Shown here: positions 8,409-15,983 of the stretch, piece after piece
How positions within the stretch are numbered: the stretch's first letter is position 1
Layout: the number at the start of each line of letters is the position of its first letter
IMG/VR virus record: IMGVR_UViG_3300008266_013090
Location: 1 to 24,652 of that record
Origin: a virus
Direction: 5' to 3' (one strand)
Length of the DNA: 24,652 bases
Notes under the pieces: model-generated
What the model was told of the DNA's origin: nothing
The model's input: the letters and a program-made list of their open reading frames with translations, nothing else
Databases searched by the model: none
Program-made: the position numbers and the translations under genes

Positions 8409-8810
8409 ATGGAAAGAAAATATTTACCCACATTATCAGAACTAGTAGACAGATTATCTATTAGTCAACTTAAAGAGGTATTCATTGCTGATCATAAAGA
8501 TGAATACGCTCAAGAAATTAAAGATATAACTCATGACATTCAGTTATTGTTGAATGAACAAGAGGGAAAAGTAACAGCTGAAACAATCAGAGCGATTGTA
8601 GTATTAGCTCAAATGAACTTACATATTTGGCACAATGAGTCCAATTATCGTAAGGGAATTAAAGATGGTAATAACCTAGAGTTAACTCATGGTTTAAATG
8701 GAATTAGAAATACTGCTAAAAACAAAATACAAGAAGTAGTTGGTGGTAGAAAAGATTATAAAATTGACTGCTTAGCAGCAGATTTTAAAGACTGGGAAAT
8801 TAGTTGGTAA
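8409..8810 (+). CDS. Conserved T4-like phage protein of unknown function
   Basis: A 133-residue, mainly helical soluble protein. Highly regular blocks (LPTLSELVDRLSISQLKEVF, IRAIVVLAQMNLHIWHNES, GLNGIRNTAKNKI) look like a strongly conserved domain and resemble a protein I associate with T4-like cyanophage surface-glycan clusters. No catalytic motif is evident, although His/Glu/Asn residues in the central helix (HIWHNES) could form a site. It lies 2 nt after the fucosyltransferase-like gene and 1 nt before the sugar kinase, so it is probably part of the same pathway operon. Confidence 0.75.
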   Translation: MERKYLPTLSELVDRLSISQLKEVFIADHKDEYAQEIKDITHDIQLLLNEQEGKVTAETIRAIVVLAQMNLHIWHNESNYRKGIKDGNNLELTHGLNGIRNTAKNKIQEVVGGRKDYKIDCLAADFKDWEISW

Positions 8811-8811
8811 T

Positions 8812-9567
8812 ATGAAGAAACCTAAGATATTAGTAGTTGGAGATAGTTGTATGGATGTTTACGTTTATGGTAAATGTCTTAGAATGTGCCCTGATGCTCC
8901 TGTACCAGTAATGGTACCACAAGAAACAATTACATATTCTGGTATGGCAGGTAATGTAGTTAGAAACATTGAGGCTTTAGGAGCTAAAGTAGATACTCTA
9001 ACTAATAAAGAACAAATATATAAAACTAGATACGTTGATTCTAAAACAAACCATATGTTTATTAGAGTTGATACTGGTGAAGAACATATCGCTCGAGTTA
9101 GAGATTTAGAAAAAATTAATTTTAAAGCATATGATGCCGTTGTTATAAGTGATTATTGTAAAGGCTTCCTTGAAGAAGATGATATTGCTTATATAGCTGA
9201 AAATTCATATCGTACATTTTTAGATACTAAAAAAGTTATTAATAATATATTTGTTGATAATGTTAGTTTTATTAAAATTAATGAAGGTGAATTTGCCAAA
9301 TGTAGAGGACATATTTCACAAAAAGTATTAGATAAAACTATTGTTACTATAGGAGGATTAGGATGTATCTATAAAGGTGAAGTATTTCCTGTACAAAAAG
9401 TAGACGTTAAGGATAATACAGGTGCTGGTGATACATTTTTATCTGGCTTAGTAGTTAAATTCTGCCAAACAGGTGATATGAAAAAAGCAATTGAATATGC
9501 TAATAAATGTGCTACTTATGTAGTACAAAGAAAAGGAACAACAATCGTTAACCCAAATGAAATATAA
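8812..9567 (+). CDS. hldE: HldE N-domain-like heptose-7-phosphate kinase (PfkB family), shortened
   Basis: A 251-residue PfkB-family sugar kinase closest in style to the N-terminal domain of HldE/RfaE. It has VVGDSCMDVYVYG, the CPDAPVPVM equivalent of RfaE's SPEAPVPV, a GMAGNVVRNIEALGA glycine block, VISDYCKG and the catalytic anion hole NTGAGDTF. HldE phosphorylates D-glycero-D-manno-heptose-7-phosphate at C1 on the route to ADP-heptose. The usual domain is about 315 residues; roughly 35-40 are missing between the NIEALGA helix and the KTRYVD strand, and other loops are short. The matching nucleotidyltransferase is a separate gene at 13429. Fold is certain; substrate probable only. Confidence 0.8.
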   Translation: MKKPKILVVGDSCMDVYVYGKCLRMCPDAPVPVMVPQETITYSGMAGNVVRNIEALGAKVDTLTNKEQIYKTRYVDSKTNHMFIRVDTGEEHIARVRDLEKINFKAYDAVVISDYCKGFLEEDDIAYIAENSYRTFLDTKKVINNIFVDNVSFIKINEGEFAKCRGHISQKVLDKTIVTIGGLGCIYKGEVFPVQKVDVKDNTGAGDTFLSGLVVKFCQTGDMKKAIEYANKCATYVVQRKGTTIVNPNEI

Positions 9568-10136
9568 TGGAATACAAATTTAGTAATGTAATTACAGACG
9601 TAGCTATTATTGACCCCTTCAAACACTATGATTACAGGGGTGAATATATAGAAACATACAACAAAAAGTTTTATGAAGTTTTTCACTATAATGCTAAAGC
9701 ACCTACTGAATGGGTACAAGATGATGTTAGTACATCAGTTAGAGGCACATTAAGAGGACTTCATGGTGATAGTAAAACATGGAAACTAGTTCAATGTTTA
9801 TATGGTAGTATGCTTGCTACTATTGTCGATATGAGACATGATTCACCTAGCTATTTAAAATGGATTCAGATACCCATTAATGATAAAAATAGAACTCAAA
9901 TATTAATACCTGCTGGATGTGCTAATGGACATTTAGTAATGAGTGAATTTGGTATTTTTAGCTATAAACAATCTGAATATTATTCAGGTGCTGAAAACCA
10001 ATTTACTGTTAGATGGGATGATCCAGCATTAAACATAACTTGGCCTATTCAAAACCCAATTTTATCTGAAAGAGATAAATCAGCAAGATATTTAGAATTT
10101 AAAGACACTTACCATTTATTTTTACCCAATGTATAA
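9567..10136 (+). CDS. RmlC-like dTDP-4-dehydrorhamnose 3,5-epimerase family protein
   Basis: A 189-residue cupin of the RmlC family, near full length (about 180). Family markers are YDYRGEYIETYN, VRGTLRGLH (H66, equivalent to the catalytic His), LIPAGCANGHLVMSE (H122), FSYKQSEYYSGAE with the catalytic-Tyr region, VRWDDPALNI and ILSERDKSA (D170). These enzymes epimerise C3/C5 of NDP-4-keto sugars during rhamnose or related 6-deoxysugar synthesis. Rhamnose pathway partners RmlA, RmlB and RmlD are not clearly present, so the substrate may be another keto-sugar. It shares one base with the kinase stop and overlaps the next SDR by 8 nt. Confidence 0.85.
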   Translation: MEYKFSNVITDVAIIDPFKHYDYRGEYIETYNKKFYEVFHYNAKAPTEWVQDDVSTSVRGTLRGLHGDSKTWKLVQCLYGSMLATIVDMRHDSPSYLKWIQIPINDKNRTQILIPAGCANGHLVMSEFGIFSYKQSEYYSGAENQFTVRWDDPALNITWPIQNPILSERDKSARYLEFKDTYHLFLPNV

Positions 10137-11070
10137 AGTATTAGTAACCGGTGGAGCAGGTTATATTGGCTCCGTATTAGTAGAAGCTTTATTAAACAGA
10201 AAATACGACGTTACTGTTGTTGATAGTTTAATGTATAAGCAAACATCATTGACTCAATATTGTCATTTACCTAACTTTAAGTTTGTTAAGGGAGATGTTC
10301 GTAATTGGGATATGATGAAACCATTAGTTGATGAAGCTGATGTAATTATTCCTCTTGCTTGTATAGTAGGAATGCCCGCTTGTAAAAAGTATCCTGAATT
10401 AACTTTAGATACAAATCAGGTAGCAATTGAATGGTTAGCTCGTAATACTAGAGATGATCAAAAAGTTATTTTTCCAACGACAAATAGTGGATATGGTATT
10501 GGTCAAGATGGTATTCATTGTACTGAAGAAACTCCATTAAAACCAATTTCATTGTATGGAGTTACTAAGGTTAAAGCTGAAGAGGCATTATTACAAAGAG
10601 GTAATGCTATAACATTTAGATTAGCTACTGTGTTTGGTATGTCTCCAAGAATGAGATTAGATTTATTAGTAAATGACTTTACTTACAAAGCATTCAAAGA
10701 TAAATACATTGTATTATTTGAATCACATTTCAAACGTAACTTTATTCATATTAGAGACGTTATCAAAGCATTTTTATTTGCTATTGATAGATTTGATCAA
10801 ATGAAAGGCAAAGCATATAATGTTGGTTTAAGTACAGCTAATATCAGTAAAAAAGAATTATGTGAAGCGATTAAACAATTTGTTCCTGATTTTCACATAG
10901 CTGAATCCGAAATCAATGAAGATCCAGATAAACGCAATTATATTGTTTCTAATGCGAAATTAGAAGCATTAGGATGGCAACCATCCCATTCATTAGAGAG
11001 TGGAATTGAAGAATTACTTAAGGCATACCCAATAATTGATGCATCAAATAATAATTTTACAAACTTATAA
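10129..11070 (+). CDS. NAD-dependent epimerase/dehydratase (extended SDR)
   Basis: A 313-residue extended short-chain dehydrogenase/reductase that modifies a nucleotide sugar. The Rossmann motif is GGAGYIGS (8-15), with VVDS at the end of beta 2 suggesting NAD(H). The catalytic elements are TTNS (117-120) and Y143-x3-K147 (YGVTK). RNFIHIRDV corresponds to the nucleotide-sugar binding region. It overlaps the RmlC-like gene by 8 nt and precedes the methyltransferase by 2 nt. The reaction (4-epimerase, 4,6-dehydratase or reductase) cannot be chosen from sequence alone; the lone TNSGYG replaces the TSS seen in many epimerases. Confidence 0.85.
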   Translation: MYKVLVTGGAGYIGSVLVEALLNRKYDVTVVDSLMYKQTSLTQYCHLPNFKFVKGDVRNWDMMKPLVDEADVIIPLACIVGMPACKKYPELTLDTNQVAIEWLARNTRDDQKVIFPTTNSGYGIGQDGIHCTEETPLKPISLYGVTKVKAEEALLQRGNAITFRLATVFGMSPRMRLDLLVNDFTYKAFKDKYIVLFESHFKRNFIHIRDVIKAFLFAIDRFDQMKGKAYNVGLSTANISKKELCEAIKQFVPDFHIAESEINEDPDKRNYIVSNAKLEALGWQPSHSLESGIEELLKAYPIIDASNNNFTNL

Positions 11071-11072
11071 AC

Positions 11073-11702
11073 ATGTTAGAAACATTAAAAGGCCTCTTTG
11101 AGGAAAAGAAAAATAGAAAAGGAAGTGATATTGCTGGTCATTTACCTTTGCTTCTTGAATTAGTAGAAGCAAAAAAACCAAAAATAATTATCCATGCTGG
11201 TATTAGGGATGGACATTCAGGAGCAGCTTTTGCTCTTGGAGCTTATAATGTAGGAGCTACATTAATAGATGTTGATATGAATGATTATCAAAATCTAGAC
11301 GACTCAAAATACAATTTTCAAGATTTAAGATCAAAGTTACCTTTTTGGTCATTTACTCAGGGTAGTACTGAAGAAGTATTTCCTAAATTAATTAATTTGA
11401 AAGGTCAAGTTGATATTTTCTTTACTGATACTTCTCACAACTATGAAGATACAAGATTTGAACTATGGAACTACATGCAACTATTATCACCAACAGGAAT
11501 TATTGTAATGCATGATATGGACCCTTGGGCTCATTTTGCTGATCAAGCAAGAGCAACAGATGAATGGTTAAAAGCTTGCTCAGAATGGAAAGTTAAAGTA
11601 CAAAAAGGAAATAATGGTATGGCTGTATTTTATCGCGATGAAGCACATTTGTGTGGAGTAATTTGTGATAATCAGTTACCTATTGGATCTCATACAGTAT
11701 AA
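11073..11702 (+). CDS. Class I SAM-dependent methyltransferase (Methyltransf_24-like)
   Basis: A 209-residue Rossmann-fold methyltransferase. The SAM-binding loop is HAGIRDGHSG (41-50), with His replacing the acidic residue usual before the glycine motif. LIDVDM (65-70) is the acidic end of beta 2. FFTDTSHNYEDTRFELW followed by LLSPTGIIVMHD matches the D-x-x-H-x-Y...HD pattern of the Methyltransf_24/cephalosporin-hydroxylase-like group often found in polysaccharide clusters. It probably O-methylates a sugar. It ends on a shared base with the next SDR gene. Confidence 0.8.
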   Translation: MLETLKGLFEEKKNRKGSDIAGHLPLLLELVEAKKPKIIIHAGIRDGHSGAAFALGAYNVGATLIDVDMNDYQNLDDSKYNFQDLRSKLPFWSFTQGSTEEVFPKLINLKGQVDIFFTDTSHNYEDTRFELWNYMQLLSPTGIIVMHDMDPWAHFADQARATDEWLKACSEWKVKVQKGNNGMAVFYRDEAHLCGVICDNQLPIGSHTV

Positions 11703-12583
11703 TGAAACGAATATTAATCACAGGAGGAACTGGGTTTGTAGGTAAAGCATTAGTACCTGCTTTAAAAACTGAATATGAAGTGGAAGTGGCTGATAGCCAT
11801 AACATGAAAGGAAAATTATTTGATTGTAGTAGAGAATATGATTATATTATTCATATGGCTGTTAAAACAGCCGCAGGTGGATATTGTCAAAATCATAGTG
11901 GTGAGCAATTCTTAATAAACACAGACATCAATAATGCTTTTTTTCAAGGATGGAAAAATTGTTTTCCTAGTGCTAAAGTAGTTACTTTTGGTTCATCTTG
12001 TGGTTACGATGCTAATGTTGAAAAAACAGAATCCAACTATCTAAAGGGGGAAGCTGAACCTGGATATGAAGTGTATGGTAATATCAAACGTCATTTACTT
12101 GTTGGATGTCAAGCAATGAATAAGGAATATGGTATGCAATTTAGTTATCTTATTCCTTCTACGTTGTATGGTCCAAATTATGAGTTAAACGATAGACACT
12201 TTATATTTGACTTAATTAGAAAAATAGTAGATGCTAAACAGAATGGGAGTGAGGTTGTTTTATGGGGTGACGGATACCAACGACGTGAGTTAATTTATAT
12301 TGATGACGCTGTTAAAATAATAAAACAAGCATTAACTTGGAATTTACAAGTATGTAATTTATCCTCAGGGCAGGATTACTCAATTAGAGAGTATGCCCAA
12401 ACAATTTGTAATATAGTTGGATATGACTTTAATACTATTAAGTTTGATACTAATCAGTTTGTGGGTTCGTTATCGAAGAAAATGATTAACACCCATTTAA
12501 CAGATTTTCAGTTTACCTCTTTAGAGGAAGGATTAAGAAAAACAATTGAATATTATGTCAGTAGGAGCAGTAGTAGTAAATAG
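11702..12583 (+). CDS. GDP-L-fucose synthase-like SDR
   Basis: A 293-residue extended SDR with GDP-fucose synthase (GMER/Fcl/WcaG) signatures. It has GGTGFVG (8-14), GSSCGY with the catalytic Cys (C100), Y125-x3-K129 in YGNIKR, LIPSTLYGPNYELNDRHF with the conserved catalytic His (H166), and WGDGYQRRELIYIDDA. GMER converts GDP-4-keto-6-deoxymannose to GDP-L-fucose using NADPH. The enzyme's partner, GDP-mannose 4,6-dehydratase, is not seen in the window and may be supplied by the host or elsewhere in the phage. It fits the GT10-like fucosyltransferase at 7525. Its 3' end overlaps the next gene by 29 nt. Confidence 0.82.
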   Translation: MKRILITGGTGFVGKALVPALKTEYEVEVADSHNMKGKLFDCSREYDYIIHMAVKTAAGGYCQNHSGEQFLINTDINNAFFQGWKNCFPSAKVVTFGSSCGYDANVEKTESNYLKGEAEPGYEVYGNIKRHLLVGCQAMNKEYGMQFSYLIPSTLYGPNYELNDRHFIFDLIRKIVDAKQNGSEVVLWGDGYQRRELIYIDDAVKIIKQALTWNLQVCNLSSGQDYSIREYAQTICNIVGYDFNTIKFDTNQFVGSLSKKMINTHLTDFQFTSLEEGLRKTIEYYVSRSSSSK

Positions 12584-13442
12584 AAATGATGGATATAAAG
12601 ACTTTGAACGTGGTATTATCCATTTCAAATCGATGTTAGATACATTCGATGAAGTATTTTATATTGATTGGAACTCACCTTCAGGCTCATTTTTTTGGGA
12701 AATCAAAGATCAATTACCTAAAACAGGTAAATTAAAACATATTGTTATTCAACCTCATATCGCTAATATTTTAACGCAGGGTGATCCTCGAGCACAACAA
12801 TGTAACGAAGCAATAAGTAGAAATATTGGTATCAGACGTTTATCAACTGATTTTATAGTGTCAACTAATATTGATATAATTGCTCCTAAACGAGAAGATT
12901 TAGATAGATTAATTCAATCAATGGGTAGTGAATCATTTGTTACTGTTTCAAGACGTGAGGCACCCAAGGATGTAGTTTACAAATATGGTAAAGATAATTG
13001 GCGTGAATTAAGAGAAGAATTATGTAATACAATTCCAGAACGTCATTTCCCAGCTCAAGTAACACCTAACGACGTTTATTCAATGATTAATTGCTGTGGT
13101 GACTTTCAAATAGCACATTCTAAAGTATGGCATTGGATTAGAGGATTCGAAGAATCAATGTTATATCAATGTTTTTGTGATACTAATGTTCAAAAGAAAG
13201 CATCAATAAATAACTTTACATTAGCTACTGCTTATGAACCTGCTTTATTTCATATGGAACACGGAGCATATTTTACTAAGGAAGATGGAACACGTGTTGC
13301 TGATCCTGAAAATAAAGGTGCATTTAAGGGTGAAACCAAAGCATATAATGATGCTTGGAAGTATGTAGAATTTTTTAACGAAACTGATAACACCGAATAT
13401 TGGGGTTTAGGTGCAACTGAAATTGAATATGAAATCTACTAG
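12555..13442 (+). CDS. GT-A type glycosyltransferase-like protein
   Basis: A 295-residue protein resembling a glycosyltransferase-A or nucleotide-diphospho-sugar transferase domain. It begins SVGAVVVNRNDGYKDFERGI, followed by EVFYIDWNSPSGS (the sugar-nucleotide loop), a NIDI element (105-108) at the place of DxD, and a later CCGDFQIAHSKVWHWIRGFEE block like the C-terminal acceptor part of galactosyltransferase-type GT-A enzymes. Start ATG 12555 lies inside the end of the preceding SDR gene (29-nt overlap). The DxD is not canonical (NxD), so metal use is uncertain. Donor unknown. Confidence 0.7.
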   Translation: MSVGAVVVNRNDGYKDFERGIIHFKSMLDTFDEVFYIDWNSPSGSFFWEIKDQLPKTGKLKHIVIQPHIANILTQGDPRAQQCNEAISRNIGIRRLSTDFIVSTNIDIIAPKREDLDRLIQSMGSESFVTVSRREAPKDVVYKYGKDNWRELREELCNTIPERHFPAQVTPNDVYSMINCCGDFQIAHSKVWHWIRGFEESMLYQCFCDTNVQKKASINNFTLATAYEPALFHMEHGAYFTKEDGTRVADPENKGAFKGETKAYNDAWKYVEFFNETDNTEYWGLGATEIEYEIY

Positions 13443-13839
13443 AGTATTTGTTAATGGAACATTTGATGTTCTACATTATGGGCATTTTAGATTACTAGAA
13501 GCAGCTGCTGAATTAGGTAATAAATTATATGTTGCTATTGATACCGATGAGCGTATTAAAGAAAAGAAAGGTGAACACAGACCATTTCATAACATAATGG
13601 AGCGTAAAGAAATGCTTGAATCAATCAAATGGGTTGACAATGTATTTGCTTTTGGTTCAGATAATGAATTAATAACATTAATCAGAGCAATTGACCCAGA
13701 CATTTATGTTATTGGAAGCGATTATAAAAATAAACCAATAGTAGGAAGTGAATATCTTAGAAATATAGTATTCATCCCCCGTATAGAAAAATTTAGTACA
13801 ACAAAAATAATGAATTATGAAGCAACCACTAGTATTTAA
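13429..13839 (+). CDS. hldE: HldE C-domain-like cytidylyl/adenylyltransferase
   Basis: A 136-residue HxGH nucleotidyltransferase. Motifs are GTFDVLHYGH (H16-x-x-H19), the HRPFHNIMERKEML block characteristic of RfaE domain II and TagD-like proteins, YVIGSDYKNKPIVGSE, and FSTTKI near the C-terminus. RfaE2-type domains adenylylate heptose-1-phosphate to ADP-heptose; TagD makes CDP-glycerol. The YVIGSDY-KP-VGS region matches RfaE2 better. With the kinase at 8812 it would complete a split HldE. ATG 13429 is chosen over an upstream GTG frame extension; it overlaps the previous stop by 14 nt, and its own 3' end overlaps the cupin gene by 23 nt. Confidence 0.82.
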   Translation: MKSTRVFVNGTFDVLHYGHFRLLEAAAELGNKLYVAIDTDERIKEKKGEHRPFHNIMERKEMLESIKWVDNVFAFGSDNELITLIRAIDPDIYVIGSDYKNKPIVGSEYLRNIVFIPRIEKFSTTKIMNYEATTSI

Positions 13840-14206
13840 TGCTAAAGAATGTAAAGAATGTAATGTACCCAAAGGATGGGGACACGAAATCGTATTTGAA
13901 AATAATGAATTGTACTGCGGTAAATTACTTTGCTTTAAAGCAGGGGCTAAATTCAGTATGCATTACCATATGATTAAAGATGAAACGTGGTATGTTAAAG
14001 AAGGTGAATTTATATACAGATATATTAACACCGAAACCGCTGAAGTAGTTGAAAAACATTTACGTGAAGGTGATAGTGTAAGACAATTACCTGGCCAACC
14101 ACATCAATTAGAAGCACTTACTGATGGTATAGTATTTGAAGTATCAACTGAACATTTCGATAGCGATTCATACCGCGTATGGAAAGGCGATTCTCAAGTA
14201 TCTTAA
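13817..14206 (+). CDS. Cupin, mannose-6-phosphate isomerase type II-like
   Basis: A 129-residue single-domain cupin. The two cupin boxes are visible: motif 1 AGAKFSMHYHMIKDETWYV (H49, H51, E56) with an acidic GEF strand, and motif 2 around REGDSVRQLPGQPHQLEA (H96). PGQPHQ and the KGWGHEIVFENN start resemble the C-terminal domain of ManC-type phosphomannose isomerases and related sugar isomerases. A manno-sugar isomerase would fit a GDP-fucose route, but stand-alone cupins of this size have many functions. It closes the glycan cluster; 25 nt of non-coding sequence with a TATTTAT motif follow. Confidence 0.75.
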   Translation: MKQPLVFNAKECKECNVPKGWGHEIVFENNELYCGKLLCFKAGAKFSMHYHMIKDETWYVKEGEFIYRYINTETAEVVEKHLREGDSVRQLPGQPHQLEALTDGIVFEVSTEHFDSDSYRVWKGDSQVS

Positions 14207-14207
14207 A

Positions 14208-14214
14208 TATTTAT
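14208..14214 (+). promoter_or_regulatory. TATTTAT motif upstream of the 14232 gene
   Basis: Exact TATTTAT in a 25-nt gap, 17 nt before ATG 14232. The same heptamer occurs in four other short intergenic gaps of this window. It may be a phage late or middle promoter element; the element type is inferred. Confidence 0.4.
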
Positions 14215-14231
14215 TACAAATAATAATATCA

Positions 14232-14630
14232 ATGGGAAAATATAGTTTAAAAGAATTTTTTGTAAATGAGGATGAAACAGATGCTAATGATGAAGCTATG
14301 TATGACCCTATTCAAGAAGATCTTCAATACAACGCTAAATTAGGTGATCAACAATTTAAGGTAACTTTTGATGTTAATAGAAATGAAACTAAGAAAGGTA
14401 TCAAAATTAAATTTTTCCCATTAGAAAATGGTAAACCTAGAGAGTTTATTACTCCTGAGGAGTTAGATAAAATTTCAAATGATTTAGCAGTTAAATTAAC
14501 TCCTAAATTTGTTAAATACAAACTTGAGTTAGATAGAGATGAAGATGCTCCTGAAAAAAATGCAGCTGCATTTATGATACCTCTAGATTCATTTGTAGCA
14601 TTCCTACAAGAATTTGTATTAAAAGCATGA
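14232..14630 (+). CDS. Acidic phage protein of unknown function
   Basis: A 132-residue soluble protein with an acidic N-terminal tail (VNEDETDANDEAMYD), a beta-rich centre (QFKVTFDVN, GIKIKFFPLENGKP) and a helical end (SFVAFLQEFVLKA). I recognise no family. The start ATG 14232 follows the glycan cluster after a non-coding gap with a TATTTAT motif, so it may head a new transcription unit of four overlapping genes. Its stop overlaps the next start by 4 nt (ATGA). The length, acidity and context are typical of small T4-like phage accessory proteins; function unknown. Confidence 0.65.
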   Translation: MGKYSLKEFFVNEDETDANDEAMYDPIQEDLQYNAKLGDQQFKVTFDVNRNETKKGIKIKFFPLENGKPREFITPEELDKISNDLAVKLTPKFVKYKLELDRDEDAPEKNAAAFMIPLDSFVAFLQEFVLKA

Positions 14631-14980
14631 TAACAAAAAAACAAAATAGATCAGTACCTAAAATGATGGTTGATATGAGTCAAATATCATCAACCGACTT
14701 AGTTGAATCACTTCAATTTCAGGAATCTGTATTTATTGAAACATATAATAGTATTAAAAGTGCTATAGATAATAAAAAAGCAGAAGCTCACATTTGCGAA
14801 ATTAATACATCTGGCACTTTAATCACTATTGAAAAATCTAATTGGGGTCCTGCCCTACAATCAGTAATAGATTACTATGCTGATAAAGATGATTTTGAAA
14901 AATGTATTGAAGTAAAAGAGTTACAAAATAAGTTATATGAGTCAACCAGACAGAAACGAAGAATTAAAGCGAGCGTTTGA
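14627..14980 (+). CDS. Small phage protein, paralogue of the 18482 gene
   Basis: A 117-residue protein. From Y40 on it aligns by eye with the product encoded at 18482: a YnsI helix, a short beta hairpin, then W73-x2-A76-L77 and, twenty residues after the Trp, C93-I94 in a helix. The N-terminal ~35 residues differ. The function is unknown to me; the W..AL......CI pattern recurs in small T4-like phage proteins. It starts on an ATGA overlap with the previous gene, and its C-terminal basic tail is overlapped by 44 nt of the next gene. Confidence 0.65.
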   Translation: MITKKQNRSVPKMMVDMSQISSTDLVESLQFQESVFIETYNSIKSAIDNKKAEAHICEINTSGTLITIEKSNWGPALQSVIDYYADKDDFEKCIEVKELQNKLYESTRQKRRIKASV

Positions 14981-15350
14981 TGCGTTGCTCAACACCTCAA
15001 CTTCTTTAAAACGCAAAAAGAAAAATACAGCTGATAGAAAACGTGAAATGTTTCTACAGATAGTTACTTTATGTGAAGCAGTAATTACACGTGAGGTATT
15101 ATTAGCTGCTGATTTTAAATTACAATTAGATAATTACAACGAGGATTTTTATCAAATTATAGATTCATTATTATTGCTTTATTTAGGTAAAAATGGATTT
15201 GAATTAGTATCATTTTATCTATATGATAGAATCAATCCAGATGGTACTATTAATTATCTATTAGATGAGAACCAAAATGAAGTTAAATTGGAAACAGCAG
15301 AAGATTTATTTAACTTACTTTGTAAAATAAACCCATTGTTGTTTGATTAA
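14937..15350 (+). CDS. Conserved phage protein of unknown function
   Basis: A 137-residue protein with a basic Lys-rich stretch near the N-terminus (LKRKKKNTADRKRE), a helical core and a C-terminal block with regular spacing (GFELVSFYLYDRINPDGTI then LETAEDLFNLLCKI). The latter looks conserved and reminds me of uncharacterised proteins of T4-like cyanophages, but I cannot assign a role. It overlaps the upstream gene by 44 nt and shares one base with the next start (TAATG), so translation is probably coupled across this block. Confidence 0.65.
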   Translation: MSQPDRNEELKRAFDALLNTSTSLKRKKKNTADRKREMFLQIVTLCEAVITREVLLAADFKLQLDNYNEDFYQIIDSLLLLYLGKNGFELVSFYLYDRINPDGTINYLLDENQNEVKLETAEDLFNLLCKINPLLFD

Positions 15351-15982
15351 TGTTACCTAAACCACTCAGCAAAGAAGATATATTACGAGCAATGCGCGTT
15401 ACAAAAAGTAATCGCTCAGCGGCTCGTTATTTAAATTGCTCATATCAACACTATAAAAAGTTTGCTAAAATATTAGTTGATGAAGCAAGTGGTAAGTCGT
15501 TATTTGAATTACATAAAAACCAAGCAGGTAGAGGTATTAATAAATTTATGTCCAATAAGGGTAAAGAACCAGCATTGGAAAAAATACTATCAGGTGAGTT
15601 GTACATTGAATCTTATAGTGTAAATAAACTTAAGAGTCGATTAATACAAGAAGCTATACTACCCGAAGCATGTTGTAAATGTGAATTTAACGAGCAACGT
15701 GTAACTGATTATAGAGTACCATTATTATTGAATTATAAAGATGGGAATAAGAAAAATTGGAAATTAGAAAACTTAGAATTACTTTGTTATAATTGTTATT
15801 TTCTATTTATTGGAGATGTTTATAGCAATAAACAAATATTATCAATTGAAGACTATGTTGATCAACCCAAAACAGCTCAGGTTGATTGGGAGTTAGATGA
15901 ATATACTAAAGAACATCTCAAACAACTAGGATTAATGGATGATGAAAAAACAAACGGAGAAGAATTTATAAATTACTTATAG
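15350..15982 (+). CDS. HTH plus degenerate HNH-like zinc protein
   Basis: A 210-residue protein. The N-terminus (KSNRSAARYLNCSYQHYKKFAK) has a helix-turn-helix pattern. A central region keeps HNH zinc ligands C108-x2-C111 and C146-x2-C149 and the DGN...LENLELLC scaffold. The catalytic HH pair expected before DG is replaced by N128-Y129, and the final His of the NCH motif by Y150, so nuclease activity is doubtful. It may instead be a sequence-specific DNA-binding protein, possibly a transcription regulator. It shares one base with the upstream gene and is followed after 1 nt by the sulfotransferase. Confidence 0.7.
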   Translation: MLPKPLSKEDILRAMRVTKSNRSAARYLNCSYQHYKKFAKILVDEASGKSLFELHKNQAGRGINKFMSNKGKEPALEKILSGELYIESYSVNKLKSRLIQEAILPEACCKCEFNEQRVTDYRVPLLLNYKDGNKKNWKLENLELLCYNCYFLFIGDVYSNKQILSIEDYVDQPKTAQVDWELDEYTKEHLKQLGLMDDEKTNGEEFINYL

Positions 15983-15983
15983 T

